From Silvibacterium bohemicum (GTDB lineage: Bacteria; Acidobacteriota; Terriglobia; Terriglobales; Acidobacteriaceae), in assembly GCF_001006305.1 (NCBI RefSeq), contig NZ_LBHJ01000012.1:98231-162230 (forward strand): a DNA stretch of 64,000 bases, read 5' to 3'. Shown here one piece after another: positions 54,126-61,941 of this stretch. The translations under genes and the position numbers were made by a program. How positions within the stretch are numbered: position 1 is the first letter of the stretch; each line of letters starts with the position of its first letter. The notes beneath the pieces are model-generated. The model was not told where the DNA came from. It ran no database searches and worked only from the letters and a program-made list of their open reading frames with translations.

Positions 54126-54155
54126 GACTATCTACACCTCCGATTGTAGATAGTC
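54126..54155 (-). promoter_or_regulatory. Perfect 10-bp inverted repeat, putative PadR operator
   Basis: GACTATCTAC and GTAGATAGTC flank ten bases. On the minus strand TTGACT, a 17-nt spacer and TAGATA form a possible promoter over the repeat, which would make the mRNA nearly leaderless (ATG at 54120). The GGAGGT in the central ten bases would then lie in promoter DNA rather than in the message. Confidence 0.75.
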
Positions 54156-54301
54156 AAGGTATCGGAAAGTATGCGGCGGACCGAGGTGGAATGTTCGATT
54201 TGCGAAGGACCGTCGACATGTCGGTATCAAGCCGACCGCTGTCTGTTGATATGGATGTTTCGAACGCATGTCGCGGATCCTAGAAGACGGGTGGGTGGAC
54301 T

Positions 54302-54784
54302 TCATACCTCATCTTGCGGCTGAATGTCACGGCCAAATAGCTCTTCCGACTTCACCAGTCCCCGCTCTCCCAAGATGCGAAGCGCACCGCGAATGTCATC
54401 GGTAGGTAGGTCTTTCAGGTCGCCTGCTTGCTTCAGTTCCTCCATCGTAGAGTGATCTGGAAGCAACTTGAGAACCTTAGCTATGAACTCCTCACTCACA
54501 GCCGGCGCTGCTGAATGCCAATGGATAGCCAAAGCTTCTTCAGCCATTTCCAATCGGCTATAGAGTTTTCTGCGGACGTTCAGGGCGTAACGTGAGCCAG
54601 AATTCGAGACTTGCGTGTCTTCCACCAAACCCATCTTCTCCGCATCCCCGATCGCGATGTCGGCGTTCTCGTACCGCTTGAACCATCTGCGGCCAGAGCC
54701 ATCTTCCGCAATAGTCCAGAGCTTCACACCGTTGCTGTCTTCGCTGTTAAGTAGCTGTAAACGGACCTTGATTTCCATGGGCAC
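54302..54784 (-). CDS. Cytosolic protein of unknown function
   Basis: The 160-residue product (ATG 54784, or 54778 giving MEIKVRLQLL) begins with a small beta domain (VRLQLLNSEDSNGVKLWTIAEDG) and continues as helices ending LGERGLVKSEELFGRDIQ. Codon use is less GC-rich than in its neighbours and the 54156-54301 gap is AT-richer, so it may be a recent acquisition. I recognise no domain. A helix-turn-helix-like end (DDIRGALRILGERGLV) could mean a regulator, but this is weak. Confidence 0.55.
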   Translation of the reverse strand: MPMEIKVRLQLLNSEDSNGVKLWTIAEDGSGRRWFKRYENADIAIGDAEKMGLVEDTQVSNSGSRYALNVRRKLYSRLEMAEEALAIHWHSAAPAVSEEFIAKVLKLLPDHSTMEELKQAGDLKDLPTDDIRGALRILGERGLVKSEELFGRDIQPQDEV

Positions 54785-54790
54785 AGTTTA

Positions 54791-54960
54791 ACCGGGTGCC
54801 CCACATCTCTCTTTTTGAGATGGGGATTCCACAAACAGTCCCGATTGCCAACCAAACAGGCGCTGAAGCTGCAATCGCCGGACGGCCCGTCCAGGAGGGA
54901 GCAGGGGCCTTCAGGCCCCTGAGCACTGCCCGTCCAAACACGGGCTTCAGCCCCGGGCCG
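54791..54960. repeat. Mosaic of repeat families B, C and H
   Basis: CCGGGTGCCCCACATCTC (B), then GCTGAAGCTGCAATCGCCGG (C-like, 54861-54893), then GGAGGGAGCAGGGGCC and TTCAGGCCCCTGAG (H, 54894-54960). H closely matches 1124-1193. Confidence 0.7.
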
Positions 54961-55037
54961 TGCATCCCGCCACAACGCCATCGCGAAGAATCAAAACCCC
55001 GCAAAGCTCTACCCGAGAACCCCAAAAAAAATCATTT

Positions 55038-55049
55038 AACCAAATGGTT
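55038..55049 (+). promoter_or_regulatory. ArsR operator half 1 (AACCAAATGGTT)
   Basis: A near-palindromic AACCAAATGGTT whose last bases are shared with the -35 TTGACA at 55048-55053. An identical site lies 41 nt downstream. Confidence 0.7.
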
Positions 55050-55076
55050 GACAAACTCCAACCCCAGGCGCATGAT
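55048..55076 (+). promoter_or_regulatory. Promoter of the ArsR/SRPBCC operon
   Basis: TTGACA (55048-55053), a 17-nt spacer and CATGAT (55071-55076). Transcription would begin about 7 nt later, almost at the ATG (55085), so the message is probably leaderless. Confidence 0.6.
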
Positions 55077-55078
55077 TC

Positions 55079-55090
55079 AACCAAATGGTT
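55079..55090 (+). promoter_or_regulatory. ArsR operator half 2 overlapping the start codon
   Basis: The second AACCAAATGGTT contains the ATG of the ArsR gene itself, so repressor bound here would cover the start site. Confidence 0.7.
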
Positions 55091-55417
55091 AACTCTTCCG
55101 CCCTCCGTCTGGATTCCATCTTCCACGCCCTCTCCGACTCCACACGAAGATCCATCCTCCGCGACGTCGCCAGCCGCGAAAAGACGGTCACCGAGATCGC
55201 CCGCCCCTACGCCATCTCCCTGGCCGCCGTCTCCAAGCACCTGAAGGTGCTCGAAAGCGCCGACCTCATCGCGCGCGAGCGCCGGGGAAGCTTTCAGATC
55301 GTCCGCCTCAAACCCGCCGCCCTCAAGCCCGCCGAACAATGGCTGGCTTACTACGAAAAATTCTGGAACACCCAACTCGACGCTCTCGAGCGCCACTTCC
55401 AAGGAGAAAAAAAATGA
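55085..55417 (+). CDS. ArsR/SmtB family transcriptional regulator
   Basis: The 110-residue winged-helix protein has LDSIFHALSDSTRRSILRDVA, then the recognition helix ISLAAVSKHLKVLESADLIARERRG. No metal-binding Cys cluster is present, as in the ArsR regulators paired with SRPBCC proteins. It likely represses its own operon through two AACCAAATGGTT sites, one covering the start codon. Its stop overlaps the SRPBCC start (ATGA). Confidence 0.93.
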   Translation: MVNSSALRLDSIFHALSDSTRRSILRDVASREKTVTEIARPYAISLAAVSKHLKVLESADLIARERRGSFQIVRLKPAALKPAEQWLAYYEKFWNTQLDALERHFQGEKK

Positions 55418-55905
55418 CCGAAACCACCGTCCTCGACCAGCAGAAATCCCGCTCCGATCTCACCCTGCAGGTCAGCCGCATCATCCACGCCGAGCGCAGC
55501 CGCGTCTATCAGGCATGGACTCGTCCCGAGCTCATCACGCAGTGGTTCGCACCCGGGAAGACCATCTCCAGCATCACTGCCGACCCGCGGCCCGGCGGCG
55601 AATACCGCTTCGAATTCTTCGGCCTGCCGTGTGATGCCGATGTGCATGCGCCCCAGGTTCCGTCCGCCGTCAACGTCACCGGTGTTTACAAAGACGTAGT
55701 GCCGGACGAGCGCATCTCCTACACCTGGCAAGGATCGAACTTCCCCGATGAGCACACACTGGTCACCGTCGAGTTCAAGGACGCGCCCGGCGGAACCGAA
55801 GTCACCATCACGCACGAAAACTTCGCTTCGGCCGAAGTCATGAACCAGCACAACCGCGGCTGGGAAGGCTGCCTGACCAGCCTCGAAAACTTCCTCAAGA
55901 AGTAA
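55414..55905 (+). CDS. SRPBCC (AHSA1-like) domain protein
   Basis: The 163-residue protein has the START/Bet v1-like pattern: VSRIIHAERSRVYQAWTRPELITQWFAPG, GGEYRFEFFG, GVYKDVVPDERISYTW, and the terminal helix NRGWEGCLTSLENFLKK. Such proteins bind hydrophobic ligands or act as cochaperone-like factors; the ligand here is unknown. AAGGAG precedes the ATG at 55414 by about 7 nt, and the start overlaps the ArsR stop. Confidence 0.92.
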   Translation: MTETTVLDQQKSRSDLTLQVSRIIHAERSRVYQAWTRPELITQWFAPGKTISSITADPRPGGEYRFEFFGLPCDADVHAPQVPSAVNVTGVYKDVVPDERISYTWQGSNFPDEHTLVTVEFKDAPGGTEVTITHENFASAEVMNQHNRGWEGCLTSLENFLKK

Positions 55906-55989
55906 TCGACGGCAGAGCGCCACGCAGGGCGGGGATTTTCAAAGAAGTCCGTTTGGAAATCCCCGCTCCTGTGTTTTGATGAACCTCAC

Positions 55990-57297
55990 ATGCGCTCATT
56001 CCTCGAACGCTACTTCGAATTCCAAAAACTCAATACCAACTGGCGCACCGAGTTCTTCGCCGGCATCACCACCTTCGTCACCATGGCCTATATCATCCTG
56101 GTGAACCCGGCCATCCTGGCCCAGGCCGGTATCCCGCTGCCCGCCGTGACGGCTGCGACCTGCCTCTCCGCAGCCTTCGGATGCATGCTCATGGGCGTCA
56201 TCGCCCGCTATCCCATCGCGCTCGCGCCGGGCATGGGACTCAACGCCTACTTCACCTACACCGTGGTCATGAAGATGGGCATCCCCTGGCAGACGGCGCT
56301 CGGCGCGGTCTTCATCTCCGGTATCGCCTTCCTGCTGCTCACCGCCTGCGGCATCCGCCAGCTCATCCTGCGCAGCATCCCGCACGAGCTTTACGCCGCC
56401 GTCGCCGGAGGCATCGGCCTCTTCATCGCCTTCATCGGATTGCACAACGCCGGCATCATCGTCCCGCACCCGGCCACGCTCATCACCCTCGGCAACGTGC
56501 GCGCGCCGCAGACCGCCCTCGCGCTCCTCGGCGTCATCGTCATCGCCACCCTGCAGGTGTGGCGCGTGCGCGGAGCCATTCTCATCGGCGTCATCGCCAT
56601 CACGCTCGCCGCCATCCCCTTCGGCCTCGTCCACTGGAAGGTCTCGTCCTACAGCATCGCCGCCCTCACCCAGACTGCCTTCCGCCTCGACATCAAATCG
56701 GCGATCCACGTCGGCTTGCTAGAAATCATCTTCGTCTTCTTCTTCGTCGATCTCTTTGACAACCTCGGAACCCTGGTCGCCGTCGCCAAGAAAGCCGACC
56801 TCATCGCCCCGGATGGCAATATCCCGCGCCTCAACAGCATCCTCTTCGCCGACGCGGCCGCGACCATCCTCGGCTCGCTCACCGGCACATCGACGGTCAC
56901 GAGTTATGTCGAATCCAGCGCCGGCGTCGCCGCCGGCGGCCGCTCCGGAATCACCGCCATCGTCACCGGCATCTGCTTCGTCATCGCCCTCTTCGCCGCG
57001 CCGCTGGTCGGCATCGTTCCCACCGCCGCAACCGCCCCCGCGCTCATCATCGTGGGCAGCCTCATGCTCACCACCATCACCGAGATCCCCTGGACCGAGC
57101 CGCTCTCCGCCATCCCCGCCTTCCTCACCCTGATCATGATCCCGCTCAGCGCCTCCATCGCCAACGGACTCGGCTTCGGCGTCATCGCCTACGCCGCGGT
57201 GCACATTCTGTCAGGAAAATTCCGCCGCGAAGACTGGCTCCTCTACCTGCTCGCCATACTCTTCCTCGCACGCTTCATCTACGTCTCCAACGCCTGA
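55990..57297 (+). CDS. AzgA-type purine (NCS2) permease
   Basis: The 435-residue protein has about 12-14 hydrophobic segments and AzgA/PbuG signatures: the start RYFEFQKLNTNWRTEFFAGITTFVTMAYIILVNP, the substrate region ALAPGMGLNAYFTYTVV, and FFFVDLFDNLGTLVAVAKKADL. AzgA proteins import adenine, guanine or hypoxanthine with protons. ATG at 55990; no clear ribosome-binding site. It follows the SRPBCC gene by 84 nt and is probably a separate unit. Confidence 0.92.
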   Translation: MRSFLERYFEFQKLNTNWRTEFFAGITTFVTMAYIILVNPAILAQAGIPLPAVTAATCLSAAFGCMLMGVIARYPIALAPGMGLNAYFTYTVVMKMGIPWQTALGAVFISGIAFLLLTACGIRQLILRSIPHELYAAVAGGIGLFIAFIGLHNAGIIVPHPATLITLGNVRAPQTALALLGVIVIATLQVWRVRGAILIGVIAITLAAIPFGLVHWKVSSYSIAALTQTAFRLDIKSAIHVGLLEIIFVFFFVDLFDNLGTLVAVAKKADLIAPDGNIPRLNSILFADAAATILGSLTGTSTVTSYVESSAGVAAGGRSGITAIVTGICFVIALFAAPLVGIVPTAATAPALIIVGSLMLTTITEIPWTEPLSAIPAFLTLIMIPLSASIANGLGFGVIAYAAVHILSGKFRREDWLLYLLAILFLARFIYVSNA

Positions 57298-57377
57298 CCG
57301 CGGTCGCCGTTTGTGTCCACAAGCAGCCTCAACGATCGGTCTCAACCGTCTCTCTCGCCGTCGAAAATTTTAGAAAT

Positions 57378-57475
57378 TGTCATCCCGAGCGAGCACCGCG
57401 AGCCGAGGGACCTGCAGTCCCCATCCCCAAACAAAACCGGGTGCCCCACATCTCGATTTTGAGATGTGGGAGACC
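57378..57475. repeat. Composite repeat A-B
   Basis: Family A (TGTCATCCCGAGCGAGCACC, then GAGGGACCTGCAGTCC) is followed by CCATCCCCAAACAAAA and family B (CCCACATCTCGATTTTGAG then ATGTGGG). Confidence 0.85.
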
Positions 57476-57587
57476 ACAAATCTCGTCAGCCCCGAACGCC
57501 AGTCCAGGAAACGAACCCAGAAAAAAGAGCCCCTTCATACCCGAACCGAACTCCCCACCACAAAATAATTAAAAAAAATCACCACCC

Positions 57588-57622
57588 AGCGCCGAAGGCG
57601 CGATCGCCCGGACGTCCAGCCC
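57588..57622. repeat. Family C repeat
   Basis: AGCGCCGAAGGCGCGATCGCC then CGGACGTCCAGCCCC. Confidence 0.65.
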
Positions 57623-57639
57623 CAAGCCAATTCCACCCA

Positions 57640-57935
57640 CCTTTTCCCCACCTATCCGTTCCCCTGTGCAAACTGCGGACAACCGGATCTCTGTTGAAAG
57701 CCGGTTCTTCCCAGACCCCACCCCTGCCTGTACGGGAACCCGCTTTCCACGTAATCCGCCACGCTTTCCACATCCCTTTTCGGACCCCCTGTGCAGAAGC
57801 AGGAGAAGCCGGGTAGGGTGTTTGGGTCTTCCACCCACTCTTCCCGCTTTTGATTTTTTTCGGGACCACTTTTCTAAAACTGGACCATGCCTGGAAGCCG
57901 CGCCCTGAGCAGTTTCCGTCCACCTTTCCACTTTT
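57640..57935. other. Cluster of degenerate DnaA-box-like motifs upstream of dnaN
   Basis: Nonamers one mismatch from TTWTNCACA lie at 57642-57650 (TTTTCCCCA), 57665-57673 (TGTGCAAAC, reverse), 57764-57772 (CTTTCCACA) and 57790-57798 (TGTGCAGAA, reverse), with weaker ones at 57743 and 57924. A T-rich stretch (57849-57862) adjoins. No exact DnaA box is present and dnaA is not nearby, so this is only a candidate replication or DnaA-regulated region. The rest of 57298-58288 holds repeats and no gene. Confidence 0.3.
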
Positions 57936-58288
57936 CCGAGCCAAACGGTTACTGCTGCTGGGTAAATACACCCTTTAAAAGCTTCTTAGTAGCAGTACCA
58001 GCGCCCGCTCTCCGGGGAGGCGTGACCGGCGCGTCCGGCCCAAACAGCCGCTTCACGTTCCGGCCGCGTATTTCCTATCAAAAAGCGAGTTTTCCAGAGA
58101 ACACAAAACATCTGTTTGTTACTAGAATGAAGCGGAGACGAGTCTATCTGCATGCACCGCTTCGAACTTTGGGCTGGGCTGGTGTACAGTGGGCGAAATC
58201 GCATTGGGGGTCCGGCATGTCAGGCGCAACGACAGGGTTAGGAATCGAGTTGGAAAAATCCACACCGGCTGCCAGCCAGGGTGCCAAC

Positions 58289-59410
58289 ATGGAAATCAGC
58301 ATCAGCCGTCAGGATCTCCTGCGCGAGCTCACCGCCACGCAGAGCGTCGTCGAGCGTAAGACCACCATCCCCATCCTCTCCAACTTCCTCATCGAAGCCG
58401 AGGACGACCGCATCACCATCACCGCCACCGATCTCGACCAGAGCATCAAGACCTCCTGCGCCGCCAAGGTCAAGAAGCCCGGCTCCTCCACCATCCCCGC
58501 GCGCAAGCTTTACGACTACATCAAGCTGCTGCCCGACGGCGACATCTCCATCAAGCTCATGGAGAACCACTGGATCCAGATCCGCTCCGGCCGCTCCAAC
58601 ACGAAAATGGTCGGCATGGCCCGCGCCAACTTCCCCCAGGTGCCCGAGTTCCCGCAGAGCAGCGTCACCAGCATCCCCGCCGCCTCGCTTAAGAACTGCA
58701 TCTCGAAAACCATCTTCGCCATCTCCAACGAAGAGTCGCGCTACACCCTGAACGGCGCCCTGCTCATCCTCAAGGCCGAATCGCTGGCCATGGTCGCCAC
58801 CGACGGCCATCGCCTGGCGCATATCGAGAAGACCGGCGAGACGCTCTCGAACGTCAGCGGCGAGCGCAAAACGCTCATCCCCCGCAAGGCGCTCTCCGAG
58901 CTGCAATCCCTGCTCTCGAATACCGACGCAGAAACCATCGAGTTCGCCGAGGACGATCACACCCTCTTCTTCCGCGTGGGACATCGCATCCTCACCAGCC
59001 GCAAGCTCACCGGCCAATTCCCCAACTACGAAGCCGTCATGCCGCGCGAGAACAACAAGTTCGTCATCGTGCGCAGCGAAGACCTGATGGGCTCCATCCA
59101 GCGCGTCGCGCAGTTCGCCGACGAGCGCTCGGGAGCGGTGAAGGTGCGCCTCGAACAGAACGAAGTGAAGATTTCCTCATCTTCCACAGACTCCGGCGAG
59201 TCCGAGGACATCATCGAGACGCCCTACAACTTCGATCCCCTGGTGGTGGGATTCAACTCCTCCTACCTGATCGAATTCCTGAAGGCCATCGGAAACTCCG
59301 GCGAAGTCCGCCTCGAGTTCAAAGACGCCCAGTCGGCAGGCCAGGTAAGACCCGAAGACGCCGACAACGAATACAAGTACCGCTACATCATCATGCCCAT
59401 GCGGATTTGA
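58289..59410 (+). CDS. dnaN: DNA polymerase III sliding clamp (beta subunit)
   Basis: The 373-residue protein has the three-domain clamp: start MEISISRQDLLRELTATQSV, then VERKTTIPILSNFLIEAEDD, the middle domain ALLILKAESLAMVATDGHRLA with PRKALSELQSLL, and the C-terminal MPMRI ending. It forms the ring that tethers Pol III to DNA. The ATG at 58289 matches orthologue starts; an in-frame ATG at 58217 would add 24 residues. dnaA is not adjacent, unlike in many bacteria. A terminator follows. Confidence 0.95.
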   Translation: MEISISRQDLLRELTATQSVVERKTTIPILSNFLIEAEDDRITITATDLDQSIKTSCAAKVKKPGSSTIPARKLYDYIKLLPDGDISIKLMENHWIQIRSGRSNTKMVGMARANFPQVPEFPQSSVTSIPAASLKNCISKTIFAISNEESRYTLNGALLILKAESLAMVATDGHRLAHIEKTGETLSNVSGERKTLIPRKALSELQSLLSNTDAETIEFAEDDHTLFFRVGHRILTSRKLTGQFPNYEAVMPRENNKFVIVRSEDLMGSIQRVAQFADERSGAVKVRLEQNEVKISSSSTDSGESEDIIETPYNFDPLVVGFNSSYLIEFLKAIGNSGEVRLEFKDAQSAGQVRPEDADNEYKYRYIIMPMRI

Positions 59411-59455
59411 GGACTCGCCGTCCAGGCACACGCGGCTTCGCCGCAGAGAGACGAT

Positions 59456-59484
59456 AAAAGCGGCCGAAAGGCCGCTTTTGTTTT
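59456..59484 (+). terminator. Rho-independent terminator of dnaN
   Basis: AAAAGCGGCC and GGCCGCTTTT pair around a GAAA loop, followed by GTTTT. It is 45 nt past the stop and could also serve the convergent two-component operon. Confidence 0.9.
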
Positions 59485-59564
59485 GCCACTTACGCGTAAA
59501 TATCTCGAAAGTGCGCGCGAATTGGAGTCCTGCTCCACTCTGTGTCGCATTCGATCTGCAGCGT

Positions 59565-60263
59565 TTATGCCTCGCGAAAGCGATAGCCTATGTAGCTTTC
59601 CGTCAGCAGATATTCGGGGCTGGCAGGATTGACTTCAACCTTCTTGCGCAGGCTGCTCACCAGCACGCGCAGGTACTCTCGCTCGTCTCCGTAACCCGGG
59701 CCCCAGAGGGCGGCAAGCAGGCGTGCATGCGTGATAGGTTTTCCTGCGTTTTCCATTAATAGATGGATGGTCTTGAATTCACGCGGGGTGAGCCGAATTT
59801 CAGCGTCCGCCTTCGTCACCCGGCGGCGCATGGGATCTAACGTGATGTCTCCAATCGTCAGAGGTGCTTCGGTCGGTATTGCCGGCGCGTGGAAGCGGCG
59901 GATCGCCGACCTTATACGAGCCGCAAGCTCGCGCGTTTGGAACGGCTTGGTGATGTAATCGTCGGCGCCGGCATCGAGAGCGTTGACCTTGTCGTCTTCG
60001 CTGTCGCGGACTGTCAGCAGCAGGATGGGCAGCCTCGGAAAGTTGCGTCGTATCCGCATGCAGGCTTCAATGCCGCCCATACCGGGCATGTTGATATCGA
60101 GCAGCACGGCGTCGTATGGCTGCATCGTGACCCGCGTCAACGCTTCTTCGCCGTTGGCTGCTTCGTGGATTTCGAAATCCAGTGCGCCAAGCGTAATCCG
60201 AAGCGACCTGCGCAAGGAGAAATCATCTTCAACGATCAGGACTGTACCATGTGGCTCGCTCAT
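59565..60263 (-). CDS. kdpE: KdpE-like OmpR-family response regulator
   Basis: The 232-residue protein has a receiver domain (VLIVEDD at residues 8-14, phospho-acceptor Asp56 in VLLDINMPG, Thr in LLTVRD, Lys in ITKPF) and an OmpR-type winged helix (LTPREFKTIHLLMENAGKPITHARLL). The sequence GDEREYLRVLVSSLRKKVE and the C-terminal LLTESYIGYRF resemble KdpE. Its ATG directly follows the kinase stop (TGAATG). No kdpFABC genes are in the window, so the target may differ from potassium transport. Confidence 0.88.
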   Translation of the reverse strand: MSEPHGTVLIVEDDFSLRRSLRITLGALDFEIHEAANGEEALTRVTMQPYDAVLLDINMPGMGGIEACMRIRRNFPRLPILLLTVRDSEDDKVNALDAGADDYITKPFQTRELAARIRSAIRRFHAPAIPTEAPLTIGDITLDPMRRRVTKADAEIRLTPREFKTIHLLMENAGKPITHARLLAALWGPGYGDEREYLRVLVSSLRKKVEVNPASPEYLLTESYIGYRFREA

Positions 60264-61706
60264 TCATTCCCCTTTGGGCCCCTGCGGTAGTGAGAGAAAG
60301 AAGGTGGTTCCGGAGCCGGGCTCGCTTTCGACCCAAGCCGTTCCACCGTGGGCTTCTGCGATCCTCTTGGTTACGGCAAGGCCGATTCCTGTTCCAGGCG
60401 CCTTATGTTCGGCCCCGGGGGTGCGATAGAAGCGGGTAAAGATCTGATGGCGCTCTTCAGATGGTATGAAAGAGCCTTCATTGTGGACACCGATGACGGT
60501 TTCGACCGCATTCTCATGGAAGACGAGGGAAATTCGGGATGCGGGGCTTGAATACTTTGCCGCATTGTCGAGCATCTGGTTCAAAGCGAGCTTCACGAGT
60601 TGCGGATCGGCCCAGACTTTCTTCTGTTTCGGGATGTCACGAATGTAGAGATCATGCCGGGTTAGAGCGCTCGAGCATTCGTGACTGCATTTCTCAACGA
60701 TTTCCGTCAACTGCACTTGCTCGCGGCGGAGTTTCAGCGTGCTGCCGTCGAGCTTCGCAGTGGTAAGAAGCCTTGCAGTGAGGTCAGCCAGTCGTCCGGC
60801 CTCCTGATCGATCAACTCCACCAGCTCCTTTTGTGAGCCGTGCAATCCATCGATCTCCAGCAGGCCCGAGCTCGCGCTTCGAATCGTCGTCAGTGGTGTT
60901 TTGAAGGCATGCGCCAGGGCGTCGAGAACAGCCGTTCTAAGCTGCTCGCTTTGTCTTGCCGCTTCTGCAGTGCTCTTTTCTTCGAAGCTGCGCGCCCGCT
61001 CCATGGCGATGGCGGCGAGCGAGGCAATCGAATCTAAGATGGGCAAATCAATCTTTATGCCTGCAACACAAAGAACTCCGACAGGCTTCTGACCTAAGCA
61101 AACGGCACGCTTCCACAATCCACGAGCTGCATCATCCTCGTCGACGGAACGTTCATAGGTGGCGCGCAATTCCTTTGTCTCGACTGCAACTTGTCCGGAG
61201 ATACATATCTTGTCCTCTGCCGCGTCCCAAAGAGCAACTCCGTCGGCTTGGAGCACCTCGCGTGCGATGGCGACGAGTTGTGCGCCGCAATCTTCCGGCT
61301 GATCGAAAAGAAGAGCGTCTCTGCTGATGCGATAGAGCTTTTCAAGTCGAGTCCGCTGTTCTTCGGCGTCTGCAGCCCTGCTCTTTGCCTGCATCGCGAG
61401 CTTGCTGACCAACAGCGCGACCGTTTCAAAGGCACTGATCGCGACCCAATCCCGCGGGTCCGCCATGTACAAGGCAAATACCGGATCGGTAAAAAAATAA
61501 TCCAGACAAAGGACACACAAGACCGATGCCAGCGTAGCTTCCCAGAATCCCCAGAAAAACGCGATAAGCAGAACAGGTAAGAGGTAGACGAATCCAGCGA
61601 TGAAGCTATTGATATGGAGGCTGAATCCCGCGAAGGTAATGCTGCCGACGAGAAGAATAATGGCGACGAAATGAATCGTGCGCCGGGATTCTCGTATCTG
61701 TTTCAT
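60264..61706 (-). CDS. KdpD-like sensor histidine kinase lacking the N-terminal KdpD/USP domains
   Basis: The 480-residue protein begins with four TM segments (DUF4118, about 13-105; FFTDPVFALYMADPRDW is characteristic), then a GAF domain (about 120-240) and the kinase core with phospho-accepting His266 (LDALAHAFKTPLTTIR), N box NQMLDNAAKYS and G box GTGIGLAVTKRIAEAHGG. Full-length KdpD carries about 400 more N-terminal residues that bind ATP and c-di-AMP; these are absent. It is therefore a truncated KdpD type, common in acidobacteria, whose signal cannot be named. Confidence 0.88.
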   Translation of the reverse strand: MKQIRESRRTIHFVAIILLVGSITFAGFSLHINSFIAGFVYLLPVLLIAFFWGFWEATLASVLCVLCLDYFFTDPVFALYMADPRDWVAISAFETVALLVSKLAMQAKSRAADAEEQRTRLEKLYRISRDALLFDQPEDCGAQLVAIAREVLQADGVALWDAAEDKICISGQVAVETKELRATYERSVDEDDAARGLWKRAVCLGQKPVGVLCVAGIKIDLPILDSIASLAAIAMERARSFEEKSTAEAARQSEQLRTAVLDALAHAFKTPLTTIRSASSGLLEIDGLHGSQKELVELIDQEAGRLADLTARLLTTAKLDGSTLKLRREQVQLTEIVEKCSHECSSALTRHDLYIRDIPKQKKVWADPQLVKLALNQMLDNAAKYSSPASRISLVFHENAVETVIGVHNEGSFIPSEERHQIFTRFYRTPGAEHKAPGTGIGLAVTKRIAEAHGGTAWVESEPGSGTTFFLSLPQGPKGE

Positions 61707-61912
61707 CGCTGGGTGGCCTAAAGATATGTCCGAGCTTAAGTCTCAAGGCATAAATAGTCCGTAAGAAAGTAACTGCCTGCGATGAAAATCGGAAATCGCA
61801 AATAATCTTTTGTTCGCGTTCCGTTCGCGATAAAGAATCCATAAGGATTTCCAGGGTTTTACGCGGCACTCACGGGTTTTGTCGTCAGCTAAGAGCAGCC
61901 GGTCACAGTACC

Positions 61913-61918
61913 GGAGAG
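61913..61918 (+). promoter_or_regulatory. Ribosome-binding site of the MDGKII mini-ORF
   Basis: GGAGAG two nt before the ATG at 61921. The TonB-receptor ATG at 61938 has no comparable site. Confidence 0.5.
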
Positions 61919-61920
61919 AA

Positions 61921-61941
61921 ATGGACGGCAAAATTATATGA
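61921..61941 (+). CDS. Six-codon leader ORF (MDGKII) coupled to the TonB receptor
   Basis: ATG GAC GGC AAA ATT ATA TGA has the only good ribosome-binding site in the region, and its TGA overlaps the receptor ATG (ATATGAG). It may feed ribosomes to the receptor start. Confidence 0.35.
   Translation: MDGKII

Noticed and set aside
57887-58288. 134-residue N-terminal extension of DnaN
   Set aside because: The clamp fold begins at MEISISRQ; upstream codons show no coding character and overlap the DnaA-box-like region.
59565-61706. Complete kdp potassium-transport locus
   Set aside because: Only the two-component pair is present; no kdpFABC gene follows, and the kinase lacks the KdpD N-terminal domains.
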